Shown here: one piece after another, positions 1-8,215 of the stretch | How the letters are laid out: each line of letters starts with the position of its first letter | Numbering within the stretch: the stretch's first letter is position 1 | From: Halorientalis regularis | GTDB taxonomy: Archaea; Halobacteriota; Halobacteria; Halobacteriales; Haloarculaceae | NCBI RefSeq assembly: GCF_023698535.1 | Contig: NZ_JALJCL010000005.1 | Coordinates: 62,001-126,000 of the forward strand | Length of the DNA: 64,000 nucleotides | Reading direction: 5' to 3' | The notes under the pieces: model-generated | What the model saw: the letters and a program-made list of their open reading frames with translations, nothing else | What the model was told of the DNA's origin: nothing | Database searches by the model: none | Program-made: the position numbers and the translations under genes

Positions 1-647
1 TCGCGGATGGCGATGTCACCGTCGCGTGGCTTGCCGATGTCGACCTCGTCGCGCTCGGCGGCCTCGTGTTCCACGTCCACCGCATAGTCGTGGTGCGGTT
101 CGGTGAGCCGCATCGCGGACTCGGGTACGTCGACGGGCGCGTTGACGTTCAACACGTCGGCATCCTCGAACACCGGGCTGCTCTGGCTCCGGACGAGCAG
201 TTCCCGAGCCACCTTCGCGGGGCGGCCGAAGTCGTACTCCTCGGGCGGGTGGACGAAGAAATCCTGGGCGTGGTAGGCGGAGATGGCGATGCCTGGCACG
301 TCGAGGAAGGCGGCTTCGATGCAGGCACCCACAGTCCCCGAGCGGCCGACGACGTAGTTGCCGGCGTTGGGGCCGTGGTTACAACCGGCGACGACGAGGT
401 CGAAGTCGGCGTCGAGGCCACCGATCCCGTAGGCCACGCAGTCGGCGGGCGTCCCGTCGATAGCGTAGCCCCAGGGGTGCTCCTCACGGGTGGTGCGGTG
501 AGTCCGGGTCCGGCCCGTTCCGCTCTGGTTGTCCGTCGGTGCGACGACAGTCACCTCGGCGACCCCCGTCAGTTCCTCGTACAGCGCCGCCAGCCCGGGG
601 GCGTCGATGCCGTCGTCGTTCGTCAACAGCACGTGGGGGGCAGTCAC
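1..647 (-). CDS. surE: 5'-nucleotidase SurE (3' end outside window)
   Basis: SurE-family phosphatase, which hydrolyses nucleoside 5'-monophosphates in the cytoplasm. Reading down from a GTG at 647, the protein begins VTAPHVLLTNDDGIDAPGL. The NDDG metal-binding motif at about residues 10-13 is the family hallmark. It is followed by a DNQSGTGR loop and by a DLVVAGCNHGPNAGNYV stretch matching the second conserved SurE block. About 215 codons are present and the C-terminus lies beyond position 1. It is divergent from the MgtE-like pair, with about 120 bases between. The opposite-strand open frames here are shadows. The family call is secure; the GTG start is chosen because NDDG is always near the N-terminus. 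Confidence 0.9.
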   Translation of the reverse strand, partial: MTAPHVLLTNDDGIDAPGLAALYEELTGVAEVTVVAPTDNQSGTGRTRTHRTTREEHPWGYAIDGTPADCVAYGIGGLDADFDLVVAGCNHGPNAGNYVVGRSGTVGACIEAAFLDVPGIAISAYHAQDFFVHPPEEYDFGRPAKVARELLVRSQSSPVFEDADVLNVNAPVDVPESAMRLTEPHHDYAVDVEHEAAERDEVDIGKPRDGDIAIR

Positions 648-769
648 GGTCGGTGGTTGGGGCCCCGACGCGTCAGTCTTTCGGGCCTGTCGTGATTCCT
701 GTCCACACGCACCACGGCAGTCGGCCGGGCTACCGGGGTTTTTGTCTCGGGGGTTCGTTGGGCCGGCCA

Positions 770-1348
770 ATGACCGTCCGCGAGGTCGCCGCCGAGGCCT
801 ACCGCGAGGCGCTCCCGGTGCTGGCCGTGAGCGCGGTCGGTGGCCTGTTCGCCGGCGTCGTCCTCGGCGGGATGGAGGCGGAACTGCAGGCGGTCCCCGG
901 TCTCCTGATGCTCGTCCCCGCCCTGCTGGCGACCCGCGGGAACGTCTACGGATCGCTGGGCGCGCGGCTCGCCTCCGCGCTCCACCAGGGGCTGATCGAG
1001 CCGACGCTGAACCTGGACGACGAGCGGTTGCGGGACGCGGTCGCGGCGGCGCTGGCGAACGGGGTCCTCGTGAGCCTCTTTGCGGCCGTGCTGGCGTTCG
1101 TCGTCCTCGCGGTGCTGGGACGGCGGGTCGCACCCGTCACCACGCTCCTCGGGATCGCCGGTATCGCCGGACTGATCTCCGGCCTCCTGCTGACGGCGGC
1201 GGTCGTCGGCGTCGTCTTCCTGGGGTATCGCCGCGGCTACAACCCCGACACACTCGCGGGGCCGGTCGTCACGACCACCGGCGACGTGGTCGGCGTCGCC
1301 ACACTCCTGCTCGCCACGCGAATCGTCCTCGGGCTGGGTGGGCTCTGA
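770..1348 (+). CDS. MgtE-type divalent cation transporter, half-size subunit 1
   Basis: 192-residue membrane protein of the MgtE/SLC41 transport-domain family (Mg2+ or another divalent cation). It has about five hydrophobic segments. The first loop, LLMLVPALLATRGNVYGSLGARLASALHQG, is the classic MgtE pore-region signature, and a later GPVVTTTGDVVG segment is the second one. The cytoplasmic N and CBS domains of full-length bacterial MgtE are absent. Its stop overlaps the start of the next gene (TGATG), so the two halves are probably co-translated and pair in the membrane. The ATG at 770 is the first start that gives a sensible N-terminus. Confidence 0.85.
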   Translation: MTVREVAAEAYREALPVLAVSAVGGLFAGVVLGGMEAELQAVPGLLMLVPALLATRGNVYGSLGARLASALHQGLIEPTLNLDDERLRDAVAAALANGVLVSLFAAVLAFVVLAVLGRRVAPVTTLLGIAGIAGLISGLLLTAAVVGVVFLGYRRGYNPDTLAGPVVTTTGDVVGVATLLLATRIVLGLGGL

Positions 1349-1905
1349 TGGAGACGCGCTGGTCCCCCGGCGCGATCATGCGCACGATGCTCCCCATCCT
1401 GCTGGTCCTCACCGGCATCGAACTGGCGAGCGGGTTCGTCCTCGATACCTTCGAGGGCACACTCCTCAGGTACCCCTCCCTGCTGGTGCTGGTGCCCGTT
1501 ACCATCGGGATGGCGGGAAACCTCGGGAGCATCCTCGCGGCGCGGCTCTCGACGGTGGTCCACCTCGGCCTGCTCTCCTTCGAGCCGGACGACGAGTACC
1601 TGCTGGGCAACGCCGTCGCGACGTGCGGGCTGGCGCTGACGCTGTTCCCGCTGGTCGGGGCCGGCGCGTGGCTGGCCCAGACGCTCGTGGGTGGCTCCAG
1701 ACTGAGCGTCGGGACCGTCGTGCTGGTGGCGTCCGGAAGCGGCGCAGTGCTGGCGGTGCTGGCAGTGGTCGTGACGCTGGTGACGACCTACGCCGCCTAT
1801 CGGTTCGGGCTGGACCCCGACGACGTGGTGATTCCCGTCGTCACGAACGTCTGTGACGTGCTGGGCGTCGTGGTGCTGTTCACCGTCGTGCGACTCGTGG
1901 TGTGA
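1348..1905 (+). CDS. MgtE-type divalent cation transporter, half-size subunit 2
   Basis: 185-residue partner of the preceding gene with the same fold: several membrane spans, the loop PSLLVLVPVTIGMAGNLGSI and a later IPVVTNVCDVLGVV block corresponding to the MgtE transport-domain motifs. Its ATG at 1348 shares one base with the upstream stop, which implies translational coupling. Together the two proteins look like a split, CBS-less MgtE that works as a hetero-oligomer. The transported ion cannot be told from sequence. Regulation by cytosolic Mg2+ through CBS domains, known for bacterial MgtE, cannot operate within these proteins. Confidence 0.85.
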   Translation: METRWSPGAIMRTMLPILLVLTGIELASGFVLDTFEGTLLRYPSLLVLVPVTIGMAGNLGSILAARLSTVVHLGLLSFEPDDEYLLGNAVATCGLALTLFPLVGAGAWLAQTLVGGSRLSVGTVVLVASGSGAVLAVLAVVVTLVTTYAAYRFGLDPDDVVIPVVTNVCDVLGVVVLFTVVRLVV

Positions 1906-1965
1906 GGGGCGGTGTGGCAGGCAGGATAGTCAGGGCTTTGACCGCCAGATTCCAAGGGACGCCAA

Positions 1966-2994
1966 ATGGCACCGGAGCCGACGGCGTTGCTGGTGGAGGT
2001 GTTGGTCCGCGTGGCGTCGATCACGGTCTTCATCGCCCTGGGGGTCGGCCTGGCCAGCGTCGCCGTCGAGTTCGGCGCGGTCGAGTACATCGCGGGCTTT
2101 GCACGACCACTGACACAGCCGGCGAACCTCCCGCCGGAGGTCGGGACGGCGATTCTGGCGACGACGGCCTCCCCGACCGCAGGATACGGCATGCTCGCCG
2201 AGTATCGGGAGGCCGGCCTGCTCGACGACCGGGCGACGCTCGTGGCCGTCACGATGAACACGTTCTTCGGGTTCGCCCAGCACATCTTTACGTTCTATGC
2301 GCCCGTATTGATCCCCATCCTCGGCCTGAGAGTGGGCCTCATGTACGTCGGGGCGCGGGCGCTGATCTCGCTCGCGATCACCGCAACCGGTGTTCTGGCG
2401 GGCGCACTCTTGCTCTCGGAGCGAAACGTCGACACCACCGTGGAGGCCGACGTGGACGAGGCGGCGGCGGGAGCGGAAGCGGACGGCGGCGAGGTGCAGG
2501 ATCGCCGCGCCAAGCTCCGGGCCGCCGCCGAGAGCACCGTCGAGAAGGTCCGGGACATCGTGCCGCGCCTGCTGGTCGTCTACCTGGTCGTCGCGACGCT
2601 GGTGGCCTACTACGCGGAGTTCGTCACCGTCCTCTTCGGCAGTCCGGACGCGCTCGGCATCGCGGGCGCGGTCGCACCACTCACCGGAGCGCTCGGTCTG
2701 CCGAGCGCGGCGATCCCGGCCGTTGCAGTCTACGCCGTGGACACGACCAACGGGGCGATCTTCGTCGCGCCGCTGATCGAGAACGGGACGTTCACCGCGC
2801 GGGCGGCCGTCGCGACGATGCTCGTGGGCGGGATCGTCTCCTTCGCCGTCTCGACGTTCAAGCGGTCGATCCCCTTCCAGTACGGCATCTGGGGTCGCGA
2901 GTTCGGGTCGAAAGTGATCGTCGTCAACACGGTACTCAAAGTCGTCTTCATCGCCGTGGCACTCGTCGTCCTGCTCGCGCCGTCGGCGGTGTGA
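1966..2994 (+). CDS. nucleoside-recognition (Gate) domain membrane protein
   Basis: 342 residues with many hydrophobic spans and one long hydrophilic, acidic segment at about residues 155-190 (a run of E, D and A). The two Gate-like halves, FARPLTQPANLPPEVGTAI near residue 47 and a matching VAPLTGALGLPSAAIPAVAVY block after residue 230, fit the nucleoside-recognition/Gate family found in haloarchaea and in spore-maturation proteins. The family is membrane-bound and its substrate is unsettled. It follows the MgtE pair by 60 bases on the same strand and may be co-transcribed. Family confidence is moderate; the function is open. Confidence 0.7.
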   Translation: MAPEPTALLVEVLVRVASITVFIALGVGLASVAVEFGAVEYIAGFARPLTQPANLPPEVGTAILATTASPTAGYGMLAEYREAGLLDDRATLVAVTMNTFFGFAQHIFTFYAPVLIPILGLRVGLMYVGARALISLAITATGVLAGALLLSERNVDTTVEADVDEAAAGAEADGGEVQDRRAKLRAAAESTVEKVRDIVPRLLVVYLVVATLVAYYAEFVTVLFGSPDALGIAGAVAPLTGALGLPSAAIPAVAVYAVDTTNGAIFVAPLIENGTFTARAAVATMLVGGIVSFAVSTFKRSIPFQYGIWGREFGSKVIVVNTVLKVVFIAVALVVLLAPSAV

Positions 2995-3054
2995 GAATCG
3001 GGTCACGCACAGCGCGGCAGCTCTGGACCCGAAAACAACCGAAAAGTGGAGGCC

Positions 3055-3186
3055 TCAGAGTGCGTGGCCGGCGACCGGCTGCTTGGCCTCGATTTCGGTG
3101 TTGTAGCAGGTGTTGCAGGCGTACTCGTTCAACTTCGTCGTCTCGTCGTTCAGAGCCATCCGTGTCCCGCACTGTGGGCAATACAT
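3055..3186 (-). CDS. 43-residue zinc-ribbon microprotein
   Basis: A small gene starting at an ATG at 3186 and ending in TGA at 3055. The protein opens MYCPQCGTRMALNDE and later has YACNTCYNTE. The CPxCG and CxxC pairs form a four-cysteine zinc ribbon, a type common among haloarchaeal microproteins. Its reading frame is clean, it lies alone between convergent neighbours, and an AT-rich patch (TTATACAATCATA on its strand) just precedes the start. Its role is unknown; proteins of this class often bind nucleic acids or other proteins. Confidence 0.75.
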   Translation of the reverse strand: MYCPQCGTRMALNDETTKLNEYACNTCYNTEIEAKQPVAGHAL

Positions 3187-3351
3187 TATGATTGTATAAG
3201 GACTGCCGCCGACCTTAATTCTTTGCATCTGATAGGTTTGGTGAGCCGTCCCACGGCACGAGGTAACGAACTGAGAGGAACTGACGGGGCGTTTCCGGCA
3301 GTCAGGAGACGGATCGGCGGAAAGTCGGAGAAGCGTGTCGGCTGAAGACGG

Positions 3352-4292
3352 TCAGGCCGTGTCGGTGATCGGGTCGGCGATGACGACGGCTTCACCGTCG
3401 ATGACCTCGTCGCCGTCGGTGTGGACGCTGGTGGTCAGCCGGTAGCGGTCGTTCCCGAGGTCCTCGACGACTTCACACTCGGCGGTGACCTCGCTCCCGA
3501 TGTCGACGGGGCCCAGGAAGGAGGTGTCCTGCGAGAGGTGAACGATGAGGCCGGGCAGGCGGCCAGCGCGGCGCTGACGACGCCGGCAACGAGGGTTCCG
3601 TGGGCGATGGGGTGGCCGAAGCGGGTGCCCTGAGCGTAGTCGGGGTCGAGGTGGAGGCGGTTGGTGTCGCCGCTGGCCTCGGCGAAGGCCGCCACGTCCC
3701 CCTGGGAGAGGGTCTTGGTGAACTTCACCACGTCACCGACCTCGATGCGGTCGTCGTGGGGGCCGAGGCTCTCGAACTCCCACTCGTCGCGCTCGTAGGC
3801 GGTGTCGACGCGGTCGCGGTGGTGGTGGTCGGCCGTCGAGCCACCGCTGGCTTTCGTTCGCCGGCTGAGCTGAGGCAGGTAGTAGGAGATGTCGGTCGTC
3901 GTGACGATGCCAACGAGGTCGCCGTCGCCGGACTGCGTCCGGCTACCAGAGGCGCTTCGCGCCTCGCTGTTGTCGAGGACTGGGAGTTTCTTGATCGTGT
4001 GCTCGCGGAAGCGGTCGACGGCCGTCTCGATGGAGTCGTCGGCGTCGACGGTGACGACCGGACCGGACATGCAGTCGGCGGCGGTCACCGTCCCAGCGTC
4101 GTACCCCTCGGCCACCAGTCCGACCACGTCCAATTCAGTGACGATGCCGACGGGGTCGCCATCCTCGACGACGACCGCCGAGCCGATATCCTTCCCGTGG
4201 AGCAGTTCGGCGACGGCGGCGGCGTCGAGGTCCGGACTGATCGTCTCGACTGTGGGGTTCATTACCTCGCGGATGGTGACGGGGACGAGCAT
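3352..4292 (-). pseudogene. CBS-pair plus MaoC-like hotdog protein, frameshifted near the 3' end
   Basis: Starting at the ATG at 4292, residues 1 to about 140 form two CBS domains (MLVPVTIREVMNPTVETI, later ADCMSGPVVTVD and LVGIVTTTDISYYLPQL). After a histidine-rich linker comes a MaoC-like hotdog domain (IEVGDVVKFTKTLSQGDVAAFAEASGD, then GHPIAHGTLVAGVVSAAL). The frame breaks at about 3559-3570. Adding one G restores GRLPGLIVHLSQDTSFLGP and a good hotdog C-terminus ending at TGA 3352. Without it, translation stops at 3435 after 27 out-of-frame residues. A true mutation, a sequencing error or recoding would all fit. The second CBS domain also holds an in-frame hairpin insertion (see 3928-3965). 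An alternative start is the ATG at 4262. Confidence 0.75.
3928..3965. repeat. two short-loop hairpins inserted in the CBS coding sequence
   Basis: Two adjacent perfect inverted repeats lie inside the CBS-MaoC gene: CCGGAC-TGC-GTCCGG at 3928-3942 and GAGGCGC-TTC-GCGCCTC at 3949-3965. Both have 3-base loops, like the intergenic hairpins elsewhere in this window. They encode the odd stretch SEARSASGSRTQSG between LPVLDN and DGDLVGIV, where CBS domains normally have a direct short turn. The inserted length is about 42 bases, a multiple of three, so the frame survives here. Confidence 0.6.
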
Positions 4293-4388
4293 TCGGTGAC
4301 ACCTCCGGGGCCGGATTCTCTGTGCCTTGGGGTCACCCCACCACCGGTCGGCCTCGCCGCTCAAGTAGCTGGCCCCCACAGGCGACGT

Positions 4389-5354
4389 ATGGACCGTGCC
4401 GTCGTCGCCCTCGTGGTCCTCGTCGCCGCGAGCGGCTGTCTCGGAGTCTCGCCGGACGGCTCGAACGCGCCGGGGACGCCCGCACCACCCGCGGACGCCG
4501 ACCTGGCGAACAGCTACGCGGTGACCGTCACGGCCGTGGTCGACGGCGACACCGTGACGGTCCGCTACCGGAACGGCACGCAAGACACCGTCCGCCTGCT
4601 CGGCGTCGACACGCCCGAGACGGGCGGCGAGAACGACGCCGCCGAGTTCGAGGGCGTCCCCGAGACCGCAGCCGGCCGGGCGTGTCTCGCCGAGGCCGGC
4701 CACGACGCCACCCGCGCGATGACCCAGCGCCTGCTGGGCGAGACCATCACGCTCGGTGTCGACGCCGAGAGCGACCGCCGGGGCTACTACGGCCGCCTGC
4801 TGGGCTATCTCTACCAGGACGGTGAGAACGTCAACTACTGGCTGCTCACCGAGGGCCACGCCCGCGTCTACGACAGCCAGTTCACCGAACGGGAGGCCTT
4901 CGACGCCGCCGAACAGCGAGCGCGTGCCGACGGCACTGGACTCTGGACCTGCGCGACCGAGGACCCGCCGACGGCGACCGGAACGGGCGACGGCACCGTC
5001 GCCGCGGACGGCGGCACGGTCACGGGCGCGCTCGCGATCACCGAGATCCACGCAGACGCCGCCGGCGACGACCGCGAGAACCTGAACGACGAGTACGTGC
5101 GCTTCGAGAACCGCGGCGAGACGGCGCTGGACCTCTCGGGATGGACCGTCGCCGACGCGGCCGACCACCGGTTCCGGTTCCCCGATGGGACGACGCTCGA
5201 CCCCGGCGCACGACTCACGCTCCGGACCGGGAGCGGGACCGACTCGGCGACGACGCTGTACTGGGGTCAGGGGAGTCCGGTCTGGAACAACGGCGGCGAC
5301 ACCGTGACCGTGCGGGCCGCGAACGAGACCGTGATGGCGCGGCAGGCGTACTGA
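4389..5354 (+). CDS. secreted lipoprotein: thermonuclease (SNase) domain plus lamin-tail domain
   Basis: 321 residues. The N-terminus MDRAVVALVVLVAASGC is a signal peptide ending in a lipobox-like ASGC, so the mature protein is probably lipid-anchored outside the cell. Residues about 43-175 are a staphylococcal-nuclease domain: VTVTAVVDGDTVTVRY, RLLGVDTPETGG and YYGRLLGYLYQDGENVN contain the expected catalytic Arg/Glu/Arg region. After an acidic Thr/Gly linker, residues about 205-320 form a lamin-tail domain (ALAITEIHADAAGDD, LDLSGWTVADA, GDTVTVRAANETV). The likely role is degrading extracellular DNA or RNA; the lamin tail probably tethers the enzyme or binds substrate. Confidence 0.88.
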   Translation: MDRAVVALVVLVAASGCLGVSPDGSNAPGTPAPPADADLANSYAVTVTAVVDGDTVTVRYRNGTQDTVRLLGVDTPETGGENDAAEFEGVPETAAGRACLAEAGHDATRAMTQRLLGETITLGVDAESDRRGYYGRLLGYLYQDGENVNYWLLTEGHARVYDSQFTEREAFDAAEQRARADGTGLWTCATEDPPTATGTGDGTVAADGGTVTGALAITEIHADAAGDDRENLNDEYVRFENRGETALDLSGWTVADAADHRFRFPDGTTLDPGARLTLRTGSGTDSATTLYWGQGSPVWNNGGDTVTVRAANETVMARQAY

Positions 5355-5406
5355 GCCGCCACCGACCCGTCCGAGCATCCAAGCCCGTCCAGCCCCGAGT
5401 GGGGGT

Positions 5407-6528
5407 ATGGGCGTGCTCGCCCGCCTGGCACCGCCGCCGAGCCTGGTCGACTGGTCGATCCTCGCGCTGGTCGCGTTCGAGGTCGGGTCGGGACTGGTGA
5501 GTCTCACCGTCGGCCAGCCCTCGGGCGCGTGGCTGTTCACCCTCCACGCGCTGGCTGGCTTCACGCTGGTCGCCCTGCTGGGCTGGAAGTTCCGCCGCGT
5601 CCGTCGCCGCGTCACCGACCGCGATCTGTGGGACGACGGCACTCCGGTCTCGATCCTGCTCGGCACGCTCGCCTTGGCGACTCTCGGGACCGGCATCTAC
5701 TGGGCGCTGTCGGGGCCCGTCCGGATCGCCGGCTGGCCGCTCCTCTTTCTCCACATGGTCCTGGGCACGCTCGTCGTCCCCGTCTTGCTGTGGCACCTGC
5801 GCCACCGGTTCCGGCTCCCCTCGACCGCGGGGATAGATCGACGACGGACGACCCTCCAGTACGGGGCCCTGCTGGGCTTCGGCGCGCTCTCCTGGAAGGC
5901 CCAGCAGGTCGCCGGCGACGCCCTCTCGCTCCCCGGTCGGGACCGCCGGTTCACCGGCTCCAAGGAGGACGGGAGCGACGACGGCAACGCCTTCCCGGTC
6001 ACCAGCTGGGTCGCCGACGACCCCGATCCCATCGACCCCGACGCCTGGACCCTGACCGTCGCCGGCGCGGTCGCGACACCCCTCGAACTCGATTTCGACG
6101 CCCTCCCCCCCGACTCCCGGTCGGCACCGCGCCAACGCGACGGATCGGCCGCTGACACCCCCGTCGGCGCGACCAGCGAGCGGGCCGTCCTGGACTGCAC
6201 CAGCGGCTGGTACTCCGAACACGACTGGGCGGGCGTCCGCGTCGGCGACCTGCTGGATCGAGTGGAGCCGGCCGACGACGCCGCCTGGGTCCGCTTTCGC
6301 TCCGTCACGGGTTACTACTGGAGCCTGCCCATCGAGGAGGCCCAGAACGCGCTGCTGGCGACCCGCGTCGACGGCGACCCGCTCGCGCACGGCCACGGGT
6401 TCCCGCTCCGACTCGTCGCGCCCGGCCGCCGCGGCTTCCAGTGGGTCAAGTGGGTCGAGCGCGTGGAAGTCACCCACCGACAGGATCTGGGTCAGTGGGT
6501 CGCCATCTTCGTCAGCGGGCTAGACTAG
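5407..6528 (+). CDS. membrane-anchored sulfite-oxidase-like molybdopterin protein
   Basis: 373 residues in two parts. Residues 1 to about 135 hold four hydrophobic spans with histidines at 47, 116, 130 and 133, resembling a small cytochrome-b-type heme membrane domain. Residues about 200-373 match the oxidoreductase molybdopterin-binding domain of sulfite oxidase/YedY. Cys264 in AVLDCTSGWYSEHDWAG is the expected molybdenum ligand, followed by GVRVGDLLDRV and a GHGFPLRLVAPGRRGFQWVKWV block. The domain order suggests an enzyme passing electrons between the quinone pool and an external substrate. The substrate cannot be inferred. Its last 9 bases overlap the convergent HAD gene. Confidence 0.85.
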   Translation: MGVLARLAPPPSLVDWSILALVAFEVGSGLVSLTVGQPSGAWLFTLHALAGFTLVALLGWKFRRVRRRVTDRDLWDDGTPVSILLGTLALATLGTGIYWALSGPVRIAGWPLLFLHMVLGTLVVPVLLWHLRHRFRLPSTAGIDRRRTTLQYGALLGFGALSWKAQQVAGDALSLPGRDRRFTGSKEDGSDDGNAFPVTSWVADDPDPIDPDAWTLTVAGAVATPLELDFDALPPDSRSAPRQRDGSAADTPVGATSERAVLDCTSGWYSEHDWAGVRVGDLLDRVEPADDAAWVRFRSVTGYYWSLPIEEAQNALLATRVDGDPLAHGHGFPLRLVAPGRRGFQWVKWVERVEVTHRQDLGQWVAIFVSGLD

Positions 6529-7134
6529 GGCGTCCAGCGCCCCCCAGAGACTGGGGCCGTCGTCCTCGTAGTGGATCGGAACGAACCCCGCCTCGCGTGC
6601 GGCCTCGACGTCGCCCTCGTAGTCGTCACCGACCATCACGTACTCGTCGGCGTCGACCTGCTCGCGGGCGTACTCGTAGATCGCCGGATCGGGTTTCGCC
6701 GCACCGGCCCCGGGCGCGGTCACGACCGTCTCGAAGAGGCCATCGAGGTCGTGGGCCGCCAGTTTGGCCATCTGTCGGTCACGACTCCCGTTCGTGAGGA
6801 TCGCGAGGTGCTCGGTCTCGGCGAGCGCCGCCAGCGCCGACGGCGCGGCCTCGGGCACCGTCGTCGCCTCGATCTCGGCCTCGCGGAGCGCGTCGGTGAG
6901 TTCGTCCGGCGCGACCTCGCCGTCGACCGCCGCCGCGACCGCCTCCGCGCCCGCCCGCTCGGCCCCGGAATCGAGCGCCGCCCGCCGCTCGTCGAGCGTG
7001 TCGAGGTACGTCTCGACGAGTTCCGGGTCGGCCTCCCCGAGGACCGTTTCGAGTCCGCGCTCGACGACGGTCTCCCGGTCGGCGGTGTGGGAGAGCAGCG
7101 TGCCGTCGACCGCGAAGAAGATCGCACCCGTCAT
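6520..7134 (-). CDS. HAD-superfamily hydrolase-like protein lacking the nucleophile Asp
   Basis: 204 residues with a HAD fold of the phosphoglycolate-phosphatase/haloacid-dehalogenase type. Motif I reads IFFAVDGTLL, so the first Asp of DxD, the phosphate-attacking nucleophile, is Ala (codon GCG). The other motifs are intact: LAILTNGS (II), AAKPDP (III) and VMVGDDYEGDV (IV). With motif I broken, the enzyme is probably inactive as a phosphatase or works as a binding or regulatory protein. It is the last gene of a tight operon: its start overlaps the stop of the UPF0201 gene by four bases. Confidence 0.88.
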   Translation of the reverse strand: MTGAIFFAVDGTLLSHTADRETVVERGLETVLGEADPELVETYLDTLDERRAALDSGAERAGAEAVAAAVDGEVAPDELTDALREAEIEATTVPEAAPSALAALAETEHLAILTNGSRDRQMAKLAAHDLDGLFETVVTAPGAGAAKPDPAIYEYAREQVDADEYVMVGDDYEGDVEAAREAGFVPIHYEDDGPSLWGALDALV

Positions 7135-7547
7135 CGGTCGTCGGACTGGACCGGTCGCCCCTCCTCGGTCGCCGGCGCGACGTGGTCGATGTACTCCTCG
7201 ACGGACGGCTCCTCGACCCGCACCCGGACGTGGAGGTCGCCGAGTTCGCTCGGGTTCCCCACCGCGAAGGTGACCACGCCCTCGAAGGCCGGCTGTTTCT
7301 TCAGATCGAAGCTGAACGTGTCGCCCTGCCGGTTCTCGAAGCAGACCTTGCGGGCGGCGTCGAGGATCTCCTGGCGGTGGAGCGCCTCCGAGAGCGTCTC
7401 CAGACTGTGGGTCTCGGCCAGCAACTCGCCCGGTCGCTCCTCGATCTCGGCGTCCGGGAAGAGGTTGCGGATGGCGTCGGCCACCCGGTCGGTGACCTCC
7501 GTGTCGTTGACCGGCGCGGTGATTTGCACGTCGACGCTGTAGATCAT
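7131..7547 (-). CDS. UPF0201 family RNA-binding-fold protein
   Basis: 138 residues. The segments TDRVADAIRNLFPDAEIEE and LHRQEILDAARKVCFENRQG, followed by FSFDLKKQPAFEGVVTFAV, match archaeal UPF0201 proteins, which have an RNA-binding-like alpha/beta fold and no settled function. It overlaps both neighbours by four bases (ATGA type), lying between the UPF0200 kinase-like gene and the HAD gene. The UPF0200-UPF0201 pairing is recurrent in archaea and supports a shared role, perhaps in nucleotide or RNA metabolism. No catalytic residues are evident. Confidence 0.82.
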   Translation of the reverse strand: MIYSVDVQITAPVNDTEVTDRVADAIRNLFPDAEIEERPGELLAETHSLETLSEALHRQEILDAARKVCFENRQGDTFSFDLKKQPAFEGVVTFAVGNPSELGDLHVRVRVEEPSVEEYIDHVAPATEEGRPVQSDDR

Positions 7548-8104
7548 CGTACCGCCTCCGGTCCCTCGTCGAAGACCGTCCGAATTTGTTTGCGGAACCG
7601 TTCGAGCGTGTCGGTGTTCTCGATGGTCACGTCGGCCCGCTCCATGGCCTCGCCCATCCCGAACCCGAGTTCGCGTTCGTCGCGCTCCCGCAGACTCTCG
7701 CCGCCCTCGGTGTCGTCGCGCCCGCGGTCGGTGATCCGCTCGCGTCGCACCTCGAACGGTGCTTCGATACTCACGAGATAGAACTCCCCGCCGAACCGGT
7801 CGCGAAAGGCCGCCAGTTCCACGTCCGACCGGAGGCCGTCCACGAGGACGGTGTCGGTGTCCTCACCGGCCAGTCGCTCCTCGATCAACGGCAGGGATCG
7901 CTCGGCGATGGCCGCGGGCCCGTTCTCATCGCGGAGTTTCTGGGCGATCTCGCCGTGGTGGCTGGCCGGGTCCAGCCCGCGGTCCCGGCACTCCCGGCGG
8001 ATCACGTCGCCCATCGTCACGACCGGCACGCCCAGCTCGCGGGCGACCTCCGCCGCCTCGCCTTTCCCACTGCCCGGGAGGCCGACTGTCCCGATAACGG
8101 TCAT
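7544..8104 (-). CDS. UPF0200 P-loop kinase-like protein (dephospho-CoA-kinase/adenylate-kinase fold)
   Basis: 186 residues. The N-terminus MTVIGTVGLPGSGKGEAAEV carries a P-loop (GLPGSGKG). Further blocks are VVTMGDVIRRECRDRGL (NMP-binding-like), VLVDGLRSDVEL and an arginine-rich lid-like segment (EVRRERITDRGRDDTEGG). This is the archaeal UPF0200 family, related to dephospho-CoA kinase and adenylate kinase, with an unproven substrate. It is the first gene of a three-gene operon whose members overlap by four bases. It starts at the ATG at 8104, about 110 bases from the divergent tRNA gene. Confidence 0.82.
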   Translation of the reverse strand: MTVIGTVGLPGSGKGEAAEVARELGVPVVTMGDVIRRECRDRGLDPASHHGEIAQKLRDENGPAAIAERSLPLIEERLAGEDTDTVLVDGLRSDVELAAFRDRFGGEFYLVSIEAPFEVRRERITDRGRDDTEGGESLRERDERELGFGMGEAMERADVTIENTDTLERFRKQIRTVFDEGPEAVR

Positions 8105-8215
8105 TACCAGCCGGTAGTCCCGAGGCGCGCTTAAGGGCTGTGACTGGCCGTGGCGGTCGAAACCGGTCCCCGAAACCGAGGTTCTTTTTGTCCCTCACGG
8201 TACAGTCCAACCCGA

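Noticed and set aside
3435-5696. A 753-codon minus-strand open frame
   Set aside because: Only the part below 4292 is the CBS-MaoC gene; the rest is the shadow of the SNase and sulfite-oxidase-like genes on the other strand, with non-typical composition.
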